Below, one piece after another: positions 24,961-42,135 of a stretch of 64,000 bases of DNA. Position numbers and translations under genes: made by a program. Each line of letters starts with the position of its first letter. Within the stretch, counting starts at the first letter, position 1. Under the pieces are notes generated by a model. That model saw only the letters and a list, made by a program, of their open reading frames with translations. It was not told the DNA's origin and did no database searches. The stretch is from Thuidium tamariscinum (Eukaryota > Streptophyta > Bryopsida > Hypnales > Thuidiaceae), in the NCBI GenBank assembly GCA_947034885.2, contig OX344757.2, forward strand, positions 5,952,001 through 6,016,000, in the 5' to 3' direction.

Positions 24961-26154
24961 CCGGAAGTTGGAAAAGAGTGTCAATTTGACTTGAATCAGT
25001 AAGGCATGGTTACAAATTTGACCATGCATGTATTATATTGATTTCATAAGGAAATTTCTCCAATAAAATTAACCTTCGAGGTTGAGGTACATCACCACCA
25101 TAGGCATGCAAAAGAAAATGGTCAAAATTTATCTTGCATTGCCATATAATTACAAGAATTACTAGTGTTTGTGTCAATTTTGAAGGCATACTAAAGAATT
25201 AGTGACAAATTTCCCAAAGTCAGTATTGGTTGATACATACAGAGAAAAGATTCCCATTGAATCAAATCATTGCTCAATATAAACTTAAATTGAATTTTTT
25301 CTTATCATTAATTGTCTCTTATCAAATTGCCACCTCAACAACATTGTAAATGAACCCATTAATTCTCCAAAATTGTTTCTAAAACCACCTTATTATTTTA
25401 TTTTAGTCTTCATCATTTCAAGCATTTTGCTTATTCATTTTTCATCCCAAAATAGAAGTCAACATTCTATGGGGTCAATTCGAAGTGTATTATGATTTAT
25501 CCTATTGGTGAATTGATATGAATTTTTCAAACCTTCACTATAATTTTGAATTAGTGTAATTATAACTAGTATTATGATGTACTAATTTTCACAATAATAA
25601 TTTTGTGGAACAGTATTTTTGCATCTTTAGTAGGAATACAAACCAATTTGGTTTCCTTGGTATAAATTTCTTGCTTTAAATATATAAGACTTTGCCAAAG
25701 CAAACAATTTATCTACTAATGTAATAAAATCCTTCTTTAAAAACTCTTCTTGTTGCGGAAAAGTTAACCCTTAAAAAAACATCAGATTCTTCAAAGCTCA
25801 CTCAATAATCAAATCATGACAAAGTCTTTTCTCAGACCGGCAACACTCAACTCAAGTTTAAAAAGGTTCTTTGAAGCATCCAATGAGAGTTGAACAATGT
25901 TGTATTTCAAGGATGTTAATTTAAGATTATTGTAGTTTAATTTCAATAATAGGTGACCCTATGACCTCAACTCTTAAAATCTATTGTTTATTCATATGAT
26001 TTAGGAAAATTTTCAAACCAATTGCATTATTTCACTTCTGTTTTCAATCACTGAAACCTTGATGGGATTTATTTGCCCCAAATTAAGTTCGCAAGCAAGA
26101 GTCTGTTTTAAGTGAGAGTATACCTTAGTAACATAGAACAATGGTACGTATCAA
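24961..26154. other. AT-rich DNA downstream of the IDH gene
   Basis: Likely includes the IDH 3' UTR. An AATAAAT word on the minus strand near 26066-26072 lies 85-90 bases past the stop and is a plausible poly(A) signal. Otherwise nothing recognised. Confidence 0.4.
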
Positions 26155-31130
<4,976 letters not shown>

Positions 31131-31885
31131 GGTTGCAGTGCAGTAGGGGTGCCAAACCTCACACTTCGCAACCAAATGCTCAAATTATGTCACTTTCACT
31201 TTCCTATGGTGGTGGGGATCTTGAACAAACAAACACTCAACGTATGTTAGTTCCACCAAAGGATTGGAGTTATTGTTTCCCTCTATCCAAATTGGGCACA
31301 ACACAATGCTACTTTCTTCAAAAGAAGTAGATCTCATAGAATTTTCAAGTCTTGTTTGAGCACTGCCTCGACTTATTGGAATACACACAAGTCTCACATC
31401 GTAACACCCCTTCACTTTCAAAAACACCAAATTTTCACAAGTCATTCCACCCCCGGTTGATCGTTCTATCAGAAGACAGCTTGCAGCCTAAAGCTCAAGC
31501 AAGAAAATAGGGTTGCAACCCCGAGCTTGGAACTGAAATCCTTGTAGGACTGAATGGAGGCTGTGGTTTGCTAATTTCTGCTTCTTTTGTTGTACTCCGT
31601 AGTTTTTTGCTGTTGTTTGATTCGTCTGCGACCTGCTAACCAACTCACCAAGCGACTGCTTGAAACCCAGAGTCCGGACATGACCTTTTTGAACGGAATT
31701 TGATGTTTCGTTGGCTGGGACACTGGGACGTCAGGCAGAACAGTGTCTGCATTTCTGCTGTAATGCTCATTCACGTTTCATTAAGGTTTAGGGTTTGTGA
31801 ACCGTAAACCCTAATTGCAATCTGTTTGTGTTTAATGTGCAGTAAGGGGAGGCAATCCATTTGTGACCACTTAAGCAATTGAGTA
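31131..31885. promoter_or_regulatory. 5' flank of the IDH gene with paired telo-boxes
   Basis: At 31787-31796 TTTAGGGTTT and at 31806-31814 AAACCCTAA form an inverted pair of telo-box motifs, 657-684 bp upstream of the IDH start codon. In plants such motifs occur in promoters of growth and housekeeping genes; a role here is only an inference. A 67-codon minus-strand frame at 31571-31774 is not recognised. Confidence 0.35.
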
Positions 31886-32216
31886 GAAGGTAGAAGGTCC
31901 TATAATGGACCATCTAAGGGCTGATACTGAATTTTGGGGAGGTGAAACATCTTGAAATAATTTTCAGTATATTTTCCTAGAAAGACAAGTGGAATTGACA
32001 TCTAACCCAAGTTGTTTCATATATTTTGGAGCTTTTTTGAATTAGTTATCAAATTTTGAAGTTGAAAGGGCATAGGGCTCTAAAATGGTGCCCTAGCTAA
32101 AATGTACACTGTCAGTACCCTGCTGAAGGCTATGAAAAAGCAGCATGTACAAACGTTGTACATTTAAGATAGAGCACCATTTTAATGTCCACTCCATTTT
32201 AGGACCTCTTACCTTA
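31886..32216 (+). mobile_element. T-family MITE T2
   Basis: About 331 bp, the same length as T1 and strongly similar along its length. Left end AAGGTAGAAGGTCCTATAAT, right end AGGACCTCTTACCTTA. Internal palindrome aaaatgtacactgtc ... acgttgtacatttaag. Non-coding. Confidence 0.85.
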
Positions 32217-32439
32217 CTTGGAGTGCAGATATGTTGAGGGAAATTTTTCCCATGAAATGGAAAAAGATTTGAAAAGGATTCCATATTTTATTAGAATTTC
32301 ACTCCCCCCCCAAATTACAATGAATTTTATAATTCAAGATTTTGTTTGTCCCACATTGGTCATATAGGTCATCCTAATTCCAACTCAAGGTTGGTTGCAA
32401 AATTGTCCAAGGATTGGTTGCAATATTGAGAAATTTGTA

Positions 32440-32657
32440 CACTAGAAGAAAAACACTAAAATCCCTGTTAATTTCAACGCAGTACGTCAGGTAGATTGTA
32501 TTGAAACTGCGTTGCTGAAAACGCAAAAAAAACGTAGAAAAACACAGAAAACGCTTTTTTTGTGTTTTTTTGTGTTTTTTCCGCATTTTCAGCAATGCGG
32601 CCTCAACACAATCTACCTGACGTGTTGTGCTGAAATTAACAAGGATTTCTTCTAGTG
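32440..32657. mobile_element. CACTA-type foldback MITE
   Basis: 218 bp from CACTAGAAGAAAAACACTAA to the inverted GGATTTCTTCTAGTG, with a perfect 3-bp duplication GTA at 32437-32439 and 32658-32660. The arms pair over about 90 bp (ctgttaatttcaacgcag; gtgctgaaattaacaagg) with a loop rich in A/T and gcgttttt. The CACTA start and 3-bp duplication are the hallmarks of the CACTA (En/Spm) superfamily. It could fold into a single stable hairpin. Confidence 0.88.
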
Positions 32658-32660
32658 GTA

Positions 32661-35600
32661 GCTAATTAAATGTGCCGCAATGAGGTCTAGAACTGTGCCG
32701 TAATTAATCACTACTCAATACTACTCTTTGGAAAGAGGGCACCCTCCCCTACCAAAATAGTGAGGGTGATGAAGAATGAGTTGTCTCCAATGCAATGTCT
32801 ATGAATGAAAAGTTAGGATCAGTATTAGATACATTTATTTACAATACTTTGAAGATTGTTGATAGGTTTTTTTCATTCAATGTATACAAGATGCATTTTA
32901 AGAGATTATAAAATCATCTCTTACTATTAAGAAGATCCAATAAAAAAATTAGCAATAACAAGAATTATATACATTTCTTTTAGTTGGATAACTTTATAAT
33001 TATTGATCTCTCCTAACTAATTTGTATTCCTTGGTTCCTAATATGAATTCCTATCTTCCAAATTCGTCATATTTTGTGGTAAAAAAATAAGTTTTGTATT
33101 TTTACTAGGAAGACATTTTAGAGTTGGGTCTACAAAACCAAATGAATTAGATCTAAAGTAACTCAACCCATTCCTATCACTAATTGGACTAATAAGCCCA
33201 TTGTACGCAAGTCTCACCTACAAGTCTACTATTTGCAAGTGCCCTTAGAATCATGTCTCCTAGGCAATCAATATAGAAGAGGCTCACATAGAGACTATAA
33301 AAGTGGCATGAATTAATAATTAAAAACATAGACAGAGACATTATGAATCCACTGTATCTATGCAATTATTGTGTCACTCTCTATAGGCTAAAATGTTGAA
33401 CAAATGTAAAAAAGGATGCAATTGGAAAGAGTGTACATTTGAATATGACTGATGTACTATACATTCTAATCCATTTAACCTTGGATGCTTGGGAGACACT
33501 TATATTTAAGGTTAAATAGTTTGAATGTGAGACCACTATCTTGGAGTCAATGATAATGTGATAAATGTACAAAATATTTTAGAATGTCATTGAAGATAGG
33601 GTCAAATTAATGAAATCTAAGTGCACATGGAAGTCGCAAGGCAATTATGAGACTTTATAGCTTACTAAATATCATTATTTTAGGCCCTATTCATTTCTAT
33701 CGAATTGTAAATTTTCTTAGTTGTACTATGGAGCTAGGTCTATGAACTTTTGGATTCTTCTAGAGTTGATCAAGTTTTTGGCATGACTGTCTTGCAAAGG
33801 TAGCTTTTCCTGAACAATGTGCACTTGGCTTACACTTTGTTTTTTAATGAAAGTTGTTGTTTTGTAAAGATATAACCTAAGTACAAGGGATTCAATGTGT
33901 GAACCCTATGGAGGTTTTGGATATTGCTACACTAATCTATGAAAGGAATCTTGAGAAGGAATCAACTATAGGATTTGATGAAAATTAAAAAGATTCCTCA
34001 AAATTTTCATCAACTTTAGGGATTTTAGAATACCTAAACTTAGCAAACAACAAAATTAGGTAAACTTTAGCTAAATAACAATTTTAAAAAGATTGCTAGC
34101 ATTGACTTTTTTTTATAGACAAGTTATATTCTTCTAAATTTTTGTTGTCTTTCCAACCTTTTTAAATCTGTGGGTCTATATAACAAGCTTCTTGTCCCCT
34201 AGGCACAAAATAAAGTTTTAGTAAATGAGTTGTTAAATTTTTATAATCTATTGAGAATTTTGTTAGACTATTAATGTCTCATCATGAATAAATACTCCTT
34301 TACTTATCAATGTGTCAAATTGACTTTCAAGTGCACTTGAAGTTTATTTGCTCAGTGCAAGAAGAGGTATCTAAATATGCAAATTGTCCAAATCAAAATC
34401 CAAAAAATTAAATTTTAACTTAGTCATTGAACAAATTGCTAGTAGAAATTTTGATTTCATCAAAAATCATATTAACTATTATTTAGCCTATGTTTCAAAA
34501 GTCTACAAAGCCAACACAAATGCCTTGACTATATAAACCAAAATTAAATCCACTACAAATAAGTTGTATTAGCAGCTTTTATCAACATTTCTTCACTAAG
34601 TCCAATTTCACACAATTCCCCATCACACATGAAACAACAATTAATTGAGTCATTGCATCCAACAACAACCATGACTTCTTAGGTGTCCATCATATAGGGA
34701 TATTTGGAGAATTTCCACAAATTAACTAGCTTCAATTAATACAACCTTCTACTCCAATACAATCTCCCAAATGGTCAACGCCACCATCTAAGTGGATATT
34801 CATTACAATGACAAATTTCATATTGTCATTTTCAAATCTAATGATAATGAGTTTAACAATCCTAAAAGATTTGTAAAACTAAATATAGACAATACATTCA
34901 ACCATGCTACAAATTTTTATTTATTCATCCTTTGTTTGATGAATGTGGAAAAAATGAATGAAGAAAGCATCTTGTATGAAAAACATGTATTGAATCATCA
35001 AAATCTATATAATGAATTCATATCTACTTACCTATTTTCACCATGGTCTTACAAATCTAATGTACTCTACCATGAACAATCAATTCAAGCTCTTCACCAA
35101 GATTACTTTTGTTTTGTTGGTAAGACAATAGTAGTAACTCCATATCAACTTTGCTCTAGATGTTAGTAGTTACATCACATGAATATAAAGTTGGCCACAA
35201 AGATTCCAGTCAGTCAGTCATAAATGACCATTTTGACAAGCAAATTGTATAAAATGCCATTCTTAAAGACACTGGACAAAATACAATATCCACCTAAAAT
35301 AGATTCTTCCTTGAGATTTGTCTATTTTGAAGTTACGGATTTGAATACAAAGACTTGCGGTTCTTGTAGTTTGAAACTTGGCTTCACAATGGTGATAACT
35401 TAGTAAGTTTTCTTTACCTTGTCTATTAACATGGCTACAATTATGCGAGCAAATGAAGAAAAAATTTCAAGGAATTTCATGGAAACTCATCTCAATAAGG
35501 TTGCAAACAACATGCAATTGAGGTGACAATCTTCAAAAATTCAATGAGTGAATAGAATTGATGGATCCCTTTTCTATTATCAATGTGTATTTGCACCATT

Positions 35601-35758
35601 TTAGATGCTAAAAGAAGCTAACAAGGGTTGTAATAAAGAAATTGGAGAATATGTAGGACCGTTTCTCTTTTGCATCTAATATAGTTGAGGTTTTGTCCAA
35701 TGCTATAAAATTACTCACCAATCTTAGCAAAACAAAGATGGTGGATGGCGTGCAAGAC
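32661..35758. other. AT-rich intergenic DNA
   Basis: About 3 kb with no recognised gene. The longest frame (34792-35166, 124 codons, plus) has strongly AT-driven composition (many N, F, Y, I) and no family resemblance; its status is unclear. Confidence 0.35.
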
Positions 35759-36056
35759 CATTAGATGAGATTTTAGAGAATAGAAGGCCTGTTCCAATTC
35801 CCTATAGTGTTGTTCCCATAGCAATGAACGAAGGTTGATTGCTATCAACCTTCATGAATACAAAATTTAAAATTTAAGAAAAAATTAGTCTTGAAATTGA
35901 AAAAAAAATTCAAAATATCAAAATATGCAAAAAATAAAAATAAAAATCTGACATAGTTGTCTTCCAACCACATCAAATGCAATAGTAGTGCAATTCCCAC
36001 CATTCTTCATTGTGCAGGAACTAATGGGCTTCTATGGAGCCAAATCTCCTCTTACG
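35759..36056. mobile_element. G-family foldback element G3
   Basis: Inverted ends cattagatgagattttaga and ccaaatctcctcttacg, with internal tgttcccatagcaatgaacg and an A-rich core. Matches G4 at 38267-38547 in layout. Confidence 0.65.
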
Positions 36057-38147
36057 CATATAAATGCAAAGAAAAGCAAATCTTAGTTGGGAGATGACAT
36101 GGTTCCAAGCTTTGCAAACTAGGTAGAAGTAGCAAAGGACATATTAATAGTGGAAGGCATGCCAACACATTCTCTAGCACTTCCTAAGGCAAGTTCCTCC
36201 GCAAAACTCTCATATACATTGAACTCCTATGAACTTGAATTCTTCAAATTTGCTTACAATGGGACGAAGACATTGCAACAAGTGTAGGGAATGTTAAATT
36301 ATATGACTAAGCCCACAAAGCATAATTGTAACCCTAGTTACTCTAGTACATGCTCAATACTTTTGGTGCCACTTCATTGTTGATATTTGGTCAATGGATC
36401 AAAAGGTTGAACCAAATTTATAACAAGAAATTCAAGAGTTTTTTAGTAATCTCAATCATTAATAATTTAGCTTAGCATTTCATAAATTTCAACATTCAAT
36501 TGAAATTTCAAACTAAAGCCACACTAAACATTGAGTGTACATTATTCATGCCAAATTGCAACAAATGAAGCATTTCCTTGTTGAAATGAACACAATTTGC
36601 ATAGATATGTACCTTGGGATTGCTCAAGGCAAATATATTGATTAAAAGTCACACAAGACTCTTAGCATTGATTTTTAGTGCCACAAGAATCCAAGTTGTT
36701 GAAATAAAATATTTACCCCAAATTAAACATGAAATGACATCTAAATCATACATTATTTAGCTTTGAAACTATCATAGCAAGAAAAAAAAATGCATGCCCC
36801 CTATCTACCATACATTGAGTATATTGCATAAGTTTTCAAAACACCTCTAATCTTTTTTTCTTCTTGATAAAATGTTATTTAATAATCAAAATAAAATACT
36901 TCAATACCTCTAAATGAATATACGTGCTTGCATTGGCAAAGATAGACAAAACAAGAAGTCATTATTAACATTTGTAGTCAAACTTTACTCTCTAACTATC
37001 CCAAATTGTTAATCTTATAGAGCCTAAACTAAAAACAACTAAATCAACACTTGAGGTGTACAATGACCCTATTTTGATAGATTGACATGATATAAAACTC
37101 TAAGAAATAAGTCTAAAAAATAATAAGTGTAACTATCTCTTAAGACATCAACTAACTCAAATCTATTTTTACTTCATGTCTTTCTATACATGAAGTAGGT
37201 CTTTTGAATTAGTTCTCCTTGCATTTTTATCTGCATAATAACTGCAAATTATGTCAATCATTATGTTTCTACAACAATTGATGTCGAAATTCAATCTTTT
37301 CTTTTCTTTCTTTTAGTGTACGTTCTGTGTATTGGAATCATATGTTGTTGATCAATTTGATGAAGATGAAATTTTGGGCTCAGACGTTAAGTTAGCTTGT
37401 TCTAGTTGCATTATTTTATACAAAAATTATGATTGTTCAGATAATGTCATGTTTTTTGTATTTTGTTCTCCGACTTGCTGTTGGATACTGGGGAAAAAAA
37501 AAATTGATTGCATTCTGTGATATTGCAGCAAAATGTGATAAGTACCACCAAAGTATATTTGATGTAGATTGTACACTGAACAGGCGTATTACAGGGACCA
37601 AAAAAATAAATGGACTTATTTTGGAAAATTGCATGTAGATGTTTAATACATGATGTAAATCTTTAGACAAGAATTATTGATGTATAACAAAGGTAGATAT
37701 TTATATGGTGTGAATTGTTGATTAATCAATATGGGTTCCCTTAATACCCCTATTCAATGTAGGTATGAGGAAGAATATTGTAGGTTTTATTAAAATCTTT
37801 GCACTATAGCAAACCATGTCATTTTTCACACCAGAGATCGACACTTGTGTTGCTTCTCACTCATTAAAGGCTCAAAATGACCTAATCTAAGGTTAGTAGC
37901 CAAGTCAACCCACATTTTGTTGTTTGTGACTTTATTCACTTATACCACATTTTCTTATTATTCCAAGGAATGAAAAGCAATGGGATTCATAGTAATATTG
38001 TTTGTGTTGCAAATAAGTTCAAGGTACAATATTTTAGCAAATCTCTTCGTCCAAAGTACCTACCAATTTAGTTGAAGTCATGTCTTAGTAGTAGTGCAAA
38101 AGGTTGGTATTGCAATAGTTTTTGAAGTTAGTATTATAAAAAACTTG
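36057..38147. other. AT-rich DNA with a U repeat
   Basis: Mostly featureless. 37590-37725 (gggaccaaaaaaataaatgg through gtagatatttatatgg) recurs in inverted orientation at 49765-49900, defining a small dispersed repeat. Just upstream (37316-37425) an acceptor-like ctttcttttag is followed by a 62-codon frame of unknown nature. Confidence 0.4.
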
Positions 38148-38612
38148 CACTTTAAGTGATGAACCTAAATTTTTACAAATAGATTTTAGTAGACATTCAA
38201 TGTAACAACTTGTGTTTTTATATCAACAAAAATGTTCAACATAACATCAATGTTGATATAAAAACACATTAGATGAGATTTAGAGCCTCCGGAAGATTGT
38301 GGGAACAATGAAACTACCGCGTGAACGCGTTTTACTGTTCTGGGAACATGGAAACTATGTAGTCCAATGTGGTTGAGACTGTGCCACATCACCGATTTTT
38401 TTTTGAATTTTTTTTGGACTTTTTTTCACATCTTAGGATTCCAATTTTTTCTTTTTTTTCTATTTTTTTAGGAACTGTTAGCTGTTGTTTTGGGAACTGA
38501 CCTTAAACGGCCCTCCCAAGTCCCAAGGCTTCAAATCTCATCTAATGCGGGTTGTTACATAGATGTCTTCTAAAATCCATTTGTAAAAATTTGGGCTCAT
38601 CACCTAAAACTT
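38148..38612. mobile_element. H-family foldback element H2 with a G element inside
   Basis: Arms at about 38155-38215 and 38547-38612 (gatgaacctaaatttttaca and its complement) are a foldback related to H1. Its loop is occupied by G4 at 38267-38547. No coding. Confidence 0.7.
38267..38547. mobile_element. G-family foldback element G4
   Basis: Inverted ends cattagatgagatttagag and tcaaatctcatctaatg; internal gggaaca-type motifs. Nested within H2. Confidence 0.75.
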
Positions 38613-38917
38613 GGATTTCTTCTCAAGGAGAGCACTCTTGTTTTTTTTTAGAAAACTACATGAGTTAAAAAATAGGGTCCATTTAATTCAAAGAGTATAA
38701 AATTTATATAATATGTAAGACTACTATAGGGTCTATGAAATGCTATGCACTCTATTGTATATAAATTAAGTTATGAAAAAACATCATGTAGTAGGAATTC
38801 TTATTAATAAGTTAGCCTTAACAAATAAAAGTTGGACAAATTTTTCATTGTACAATGAGTATAGATGTAGATAGATAATTTCACGTAAATGACAAAAGTG
38901 AACACAATCAAGCTTAA

Positions 38918-39655
38918 CCCCTAAAGCCCTAAGGTGCATTTTTTGGCATTATAAAAATTTTGGGCAGCTCACTACAAATGGAGTTTTTATTATTTTTCGC
39001 TGAAATTCTTACACAAGATGTGCCCAAGGAGTAGCTTTAAGGCCCAACAATTTTCATAACTTTTGACTTTGTGGTTAAAAAGTTATGGCATGATATGTCA
39101 TTCTCTTTACTCGGAGGGCAACCCAAGCATCTAAAAAAACTTCTTTAAATTTTTTTTTTTTTGAAAAGTGGGATTTCAAATTGATTCTTTAGGTTTTTAC
39201 AGACATGGGAAACTTTTTTTTTATCCCATTTGGATTAAGGAGTCAAAAATTATGAGCAATTTTAGTTTGCGGGTAGGTATGGTTTTCAAAAATTCCATAC
39301 CTACTCACAAACTAGAATTGCTCATAACTTTTGACTCCTTAATCCAAATGGGATGAAACAAAGCTTCCCATGTCTATAAAAACCTAAAGAATCAATTTGA
39401 AATCCCACTTTTTAGAAAAAAAATTTAAAAAAGTTTTTTCAGCTGCCCGGGCTGCCCTCCGAGTAAAGAGAACAACATATCATGCCATAACTTTTTAACC
39501 ACAAAGTTAAAAGTTACAAAAATTGTTGGGCCTTAAAGCTACTCCTTGGGCACATCTTGTGTAAGAATTTCAGCAAAAAATAATAAAAACTCCATTCGTA
39601 GTGAGTTGCCCAAAAAATTTATAATGCCAAAAAACGCACCTCAGGGCTTTAGGGG
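38918..39655. mobile_element. P-family long palindrome P1 (TTAA-flanked)
   Basis: 738 bp between TTAA sites at 38914-38917 and 39656-39659; ends CCCCTAAAGCCCT and AGGGCTTTAGGGG. The two halves are near-perfect reverse complements for about 360 bp each, centred near 39286 (gtaggtatgg ... ccatacctac). Each arm matches the distal half of the P2 and P3 elements, so P1 looks like two identical element ends joined head to head. Non-coding. Confidence 0.92.
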
Positions 39656-40043
39656 TTAAAGAATCCTCAATGAAGGGTATTTCACTAAAATTTTGCCATA
39701 GTATTAATAGTGTACATAATTGAAAATTAGGTATAAGTGTAAGATATTGACCATAAATAGTAGAAATTGCTCCATTTAGCATGAAAAGGGAGTTTACCTT
39801 AGTGAATTCAACAAACTAAAAATTGTACAATATGAAGACAAAATTTATTATTGATTTAACTTCAATCTTTGAAGCCATATATGTTATATACAATCATATT
39901 GAACAGAATGTTTACGGAATAGGTTCAATAGAGATTTTGGAAGTATTTAGTGCTAAACTTTTTTCTTAGTCTCTTATGTATAGTGGGTGTTTGGGAAGAA
40001 GAAAAGTCCAAATAGCCAATTTTAGATGCATTATCCAATTTAA

Positions 40044-40960
40044 CCCCTAAAGTCCCAAAGTCCCCTCGGGGGACACTTGGGATTTCGGGCAGGCTGGTGT
40101 GACCTGAAATTTTGACCTGATTTTTTGAAACTTTTTTTGAAGATAGGGAATCACATCAGCTTTCTAAAAATATAATTTTTTTTTCAATCAGTACCTAGGA
40201 GCAGAAGTTTTACCATCTGAAGTCAAAAAACAGTTCGGCGGGCAAAAAAAAAAAACCACAAAAAAATGAAAAAAAAATTTCAATTTTTTTTCTGAAAGAT
40301 TATGTTTTTGTCTACATTTGAAGCTTTGATTCATCCTATTTGGACTAATAATGAAAAAGTTATGGACAATCTTGTTTTTCGGGCAATCTAAGCATCTTCT
40401 TCAAAAAACAACTTGTAGAATTCATTTTTGAATGCAATTTTCAATTTGTTTCAATTTGTTTTTTGACAAGGTTAAGTTTGTTTTCAAGAAAAATCCCACC
40501 ATTGGGATTATGATTTTTTAATTCCATCTAAGGGCTATCAACAATTTAGTATTTTGTTCAACTTTGGACCTACTTCTACTTAACAATTTTTTTATATGTG
40601 AAAATCAAGTTTTGACATTCTGAAATTTTTTCCCCAACTCTCAACTCAAAATGTTCAAGATAAAAAAATTTAAATTTATGGTGTGTAGTGCAAAAAAAAT
40701 CCACAAATGGCCGTCAAAGTCACCTGAAATTGCAGGCCGCAGTTGAAAAAAACTTTTTTTTTCAACTTCAAATGCTAATATCTTCCAATCCGTAAAGTCA
40801 AACTTCATGAAATTCTTACCACATGATTTGAGACAAGTGATGTACAAGATCCTACGGTTAGATTCTAAGAAAAAAGTTTTTTTAGGTTTCTTGAGTGATT
40901 GCAGCAGAAATGGCAGTTTTCAGTGGTTTCAGAGCCAGAAAATGCCTTCATAATTTAGGG
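40044..40960 (-). mobile_element. P-family element P4
   Basis: Preceded by TTAA (40040-40043) and starting CCCCTAAAGTCCC. The right end is decayed (atttagggattataa). The right half follows P3 (gatcctacggttag, aaatggcagttttcag). About 0.92 kb, non-coding, lying inside R2. A diverged relative is at 45490-46250. Confidence 0.75.
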
Positions 40961-42135
40961 ATTATAAAAAGTTCCAATCATACTACAAATTTATTGAATA
41001 AGTGAGGCAATATCTAGAAAAACATTCAGCATATTTGACCTTGTGGATTAAAAGATTACAATGTTTGAGGTGAGATGTTTTTTCATTCCTACAAAACAAA
41101 GGCAATGAGATTCAAGATTTTTAGAGTAAAATTTGTGACCATTCAGAAGTAGATGATGTTAGGTTTATTCATGAAAAAATTCAAAAGTAAATATGGAATT
41201 TGGTATATTTTAAACCTACCTACGATGAAAGAAGGTTAAATGCATTGGCAATAAACTAGTCCTTTTTTTAATGTTTTCTTGTACTATAAAGACATTTTTC
41301 ATTGGAAATTAAAATTTAATAAAATTAGAAAAAACATTTGGAATATGTGGGAAAAATTTCAAGAACTTTGACTTCATAGGTTGTAAAATAATAGAACTTG
41401 AAGTTAGAGGGAAATGTTTTTTTTGAGGTGGCCCCAATATAGCTAATGAAGTTTAATGTCTCTTAGAATATGAATTGAGAACTAAAAAATTTTAGGACAC
41501 TTGAATGCCACATTTTATTAGTAGCATGTAAGACAAATTTCAAAAGTTAGTGAGTATTTTTGCAAAAGATGTGCCAAAGATGCCTAAATTGCCCAACGTA
41601 TTAAGAAAATTTACTTGGATAACTTTGATTTGGATCCCTAGTTGGGAAAATTCATATTTTCACTTAAAGACATGCATGTTCACATCTTATGTCAAAATTT
41701 TATGAACATCCAATCGAAATTCACTTCATAGGAATCTATCTAGATTTTCAATTGTCTATTCAATGAACAATTGGCCTTTAGAAGTTAAAATCTACCACTT
41801 CATCAATGGCACTTGAATTGAATTGATTGTTGTTAGTTTCATGGTAAATATCTTATACATATATGTAGTAGAAGAAAAGAAAATTTTGTAAAGAAAGGTA
41901 GAGGTAGGACAAAATTAGACACTTAAATTTTAAATGTAAGATAGCCCTACTTTAAAACCCACAAAAATGAATTTACAAAAACTATAGGGTATTGAAAATA
42001 TGCCTTTTGTAGCTTTTTATGTAAAAATATAGTCATCTTAAATACAAGAATTAAGGTAAATATCCCCACATCAAATACCCTCTTAACTCACTTGTGTACC
42101 TTAAATTAGGAGTGATCTCCCCGAGGGTTTCTTAT

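Larger units (their letters stand above)
38613..42135 (+). mobile_element. R-family element R2, interrupted by two P elements
   Basis: The left part (agaaaactacatgagtt, agggtccatttaattcaaag, ttatataatatgtaagacta) matches 8070-8280. The right part (ataagatagcc-like, aatatgccttttgta, tcaaataccctcttaact) matches 9390-9600, ending tgatctccccgaggg. Removing P1 and P4 leaves roughly 1.86 kb, close to R1. No coding. Confidence 0.65.

Noticed and set aside
34792-35166. 124-codon plus-strand frame
   Set aside because: Composition is what AT-rich DNA gives by chance (N, F, Y, I, K); no motif, no splice context, no repeat relation.
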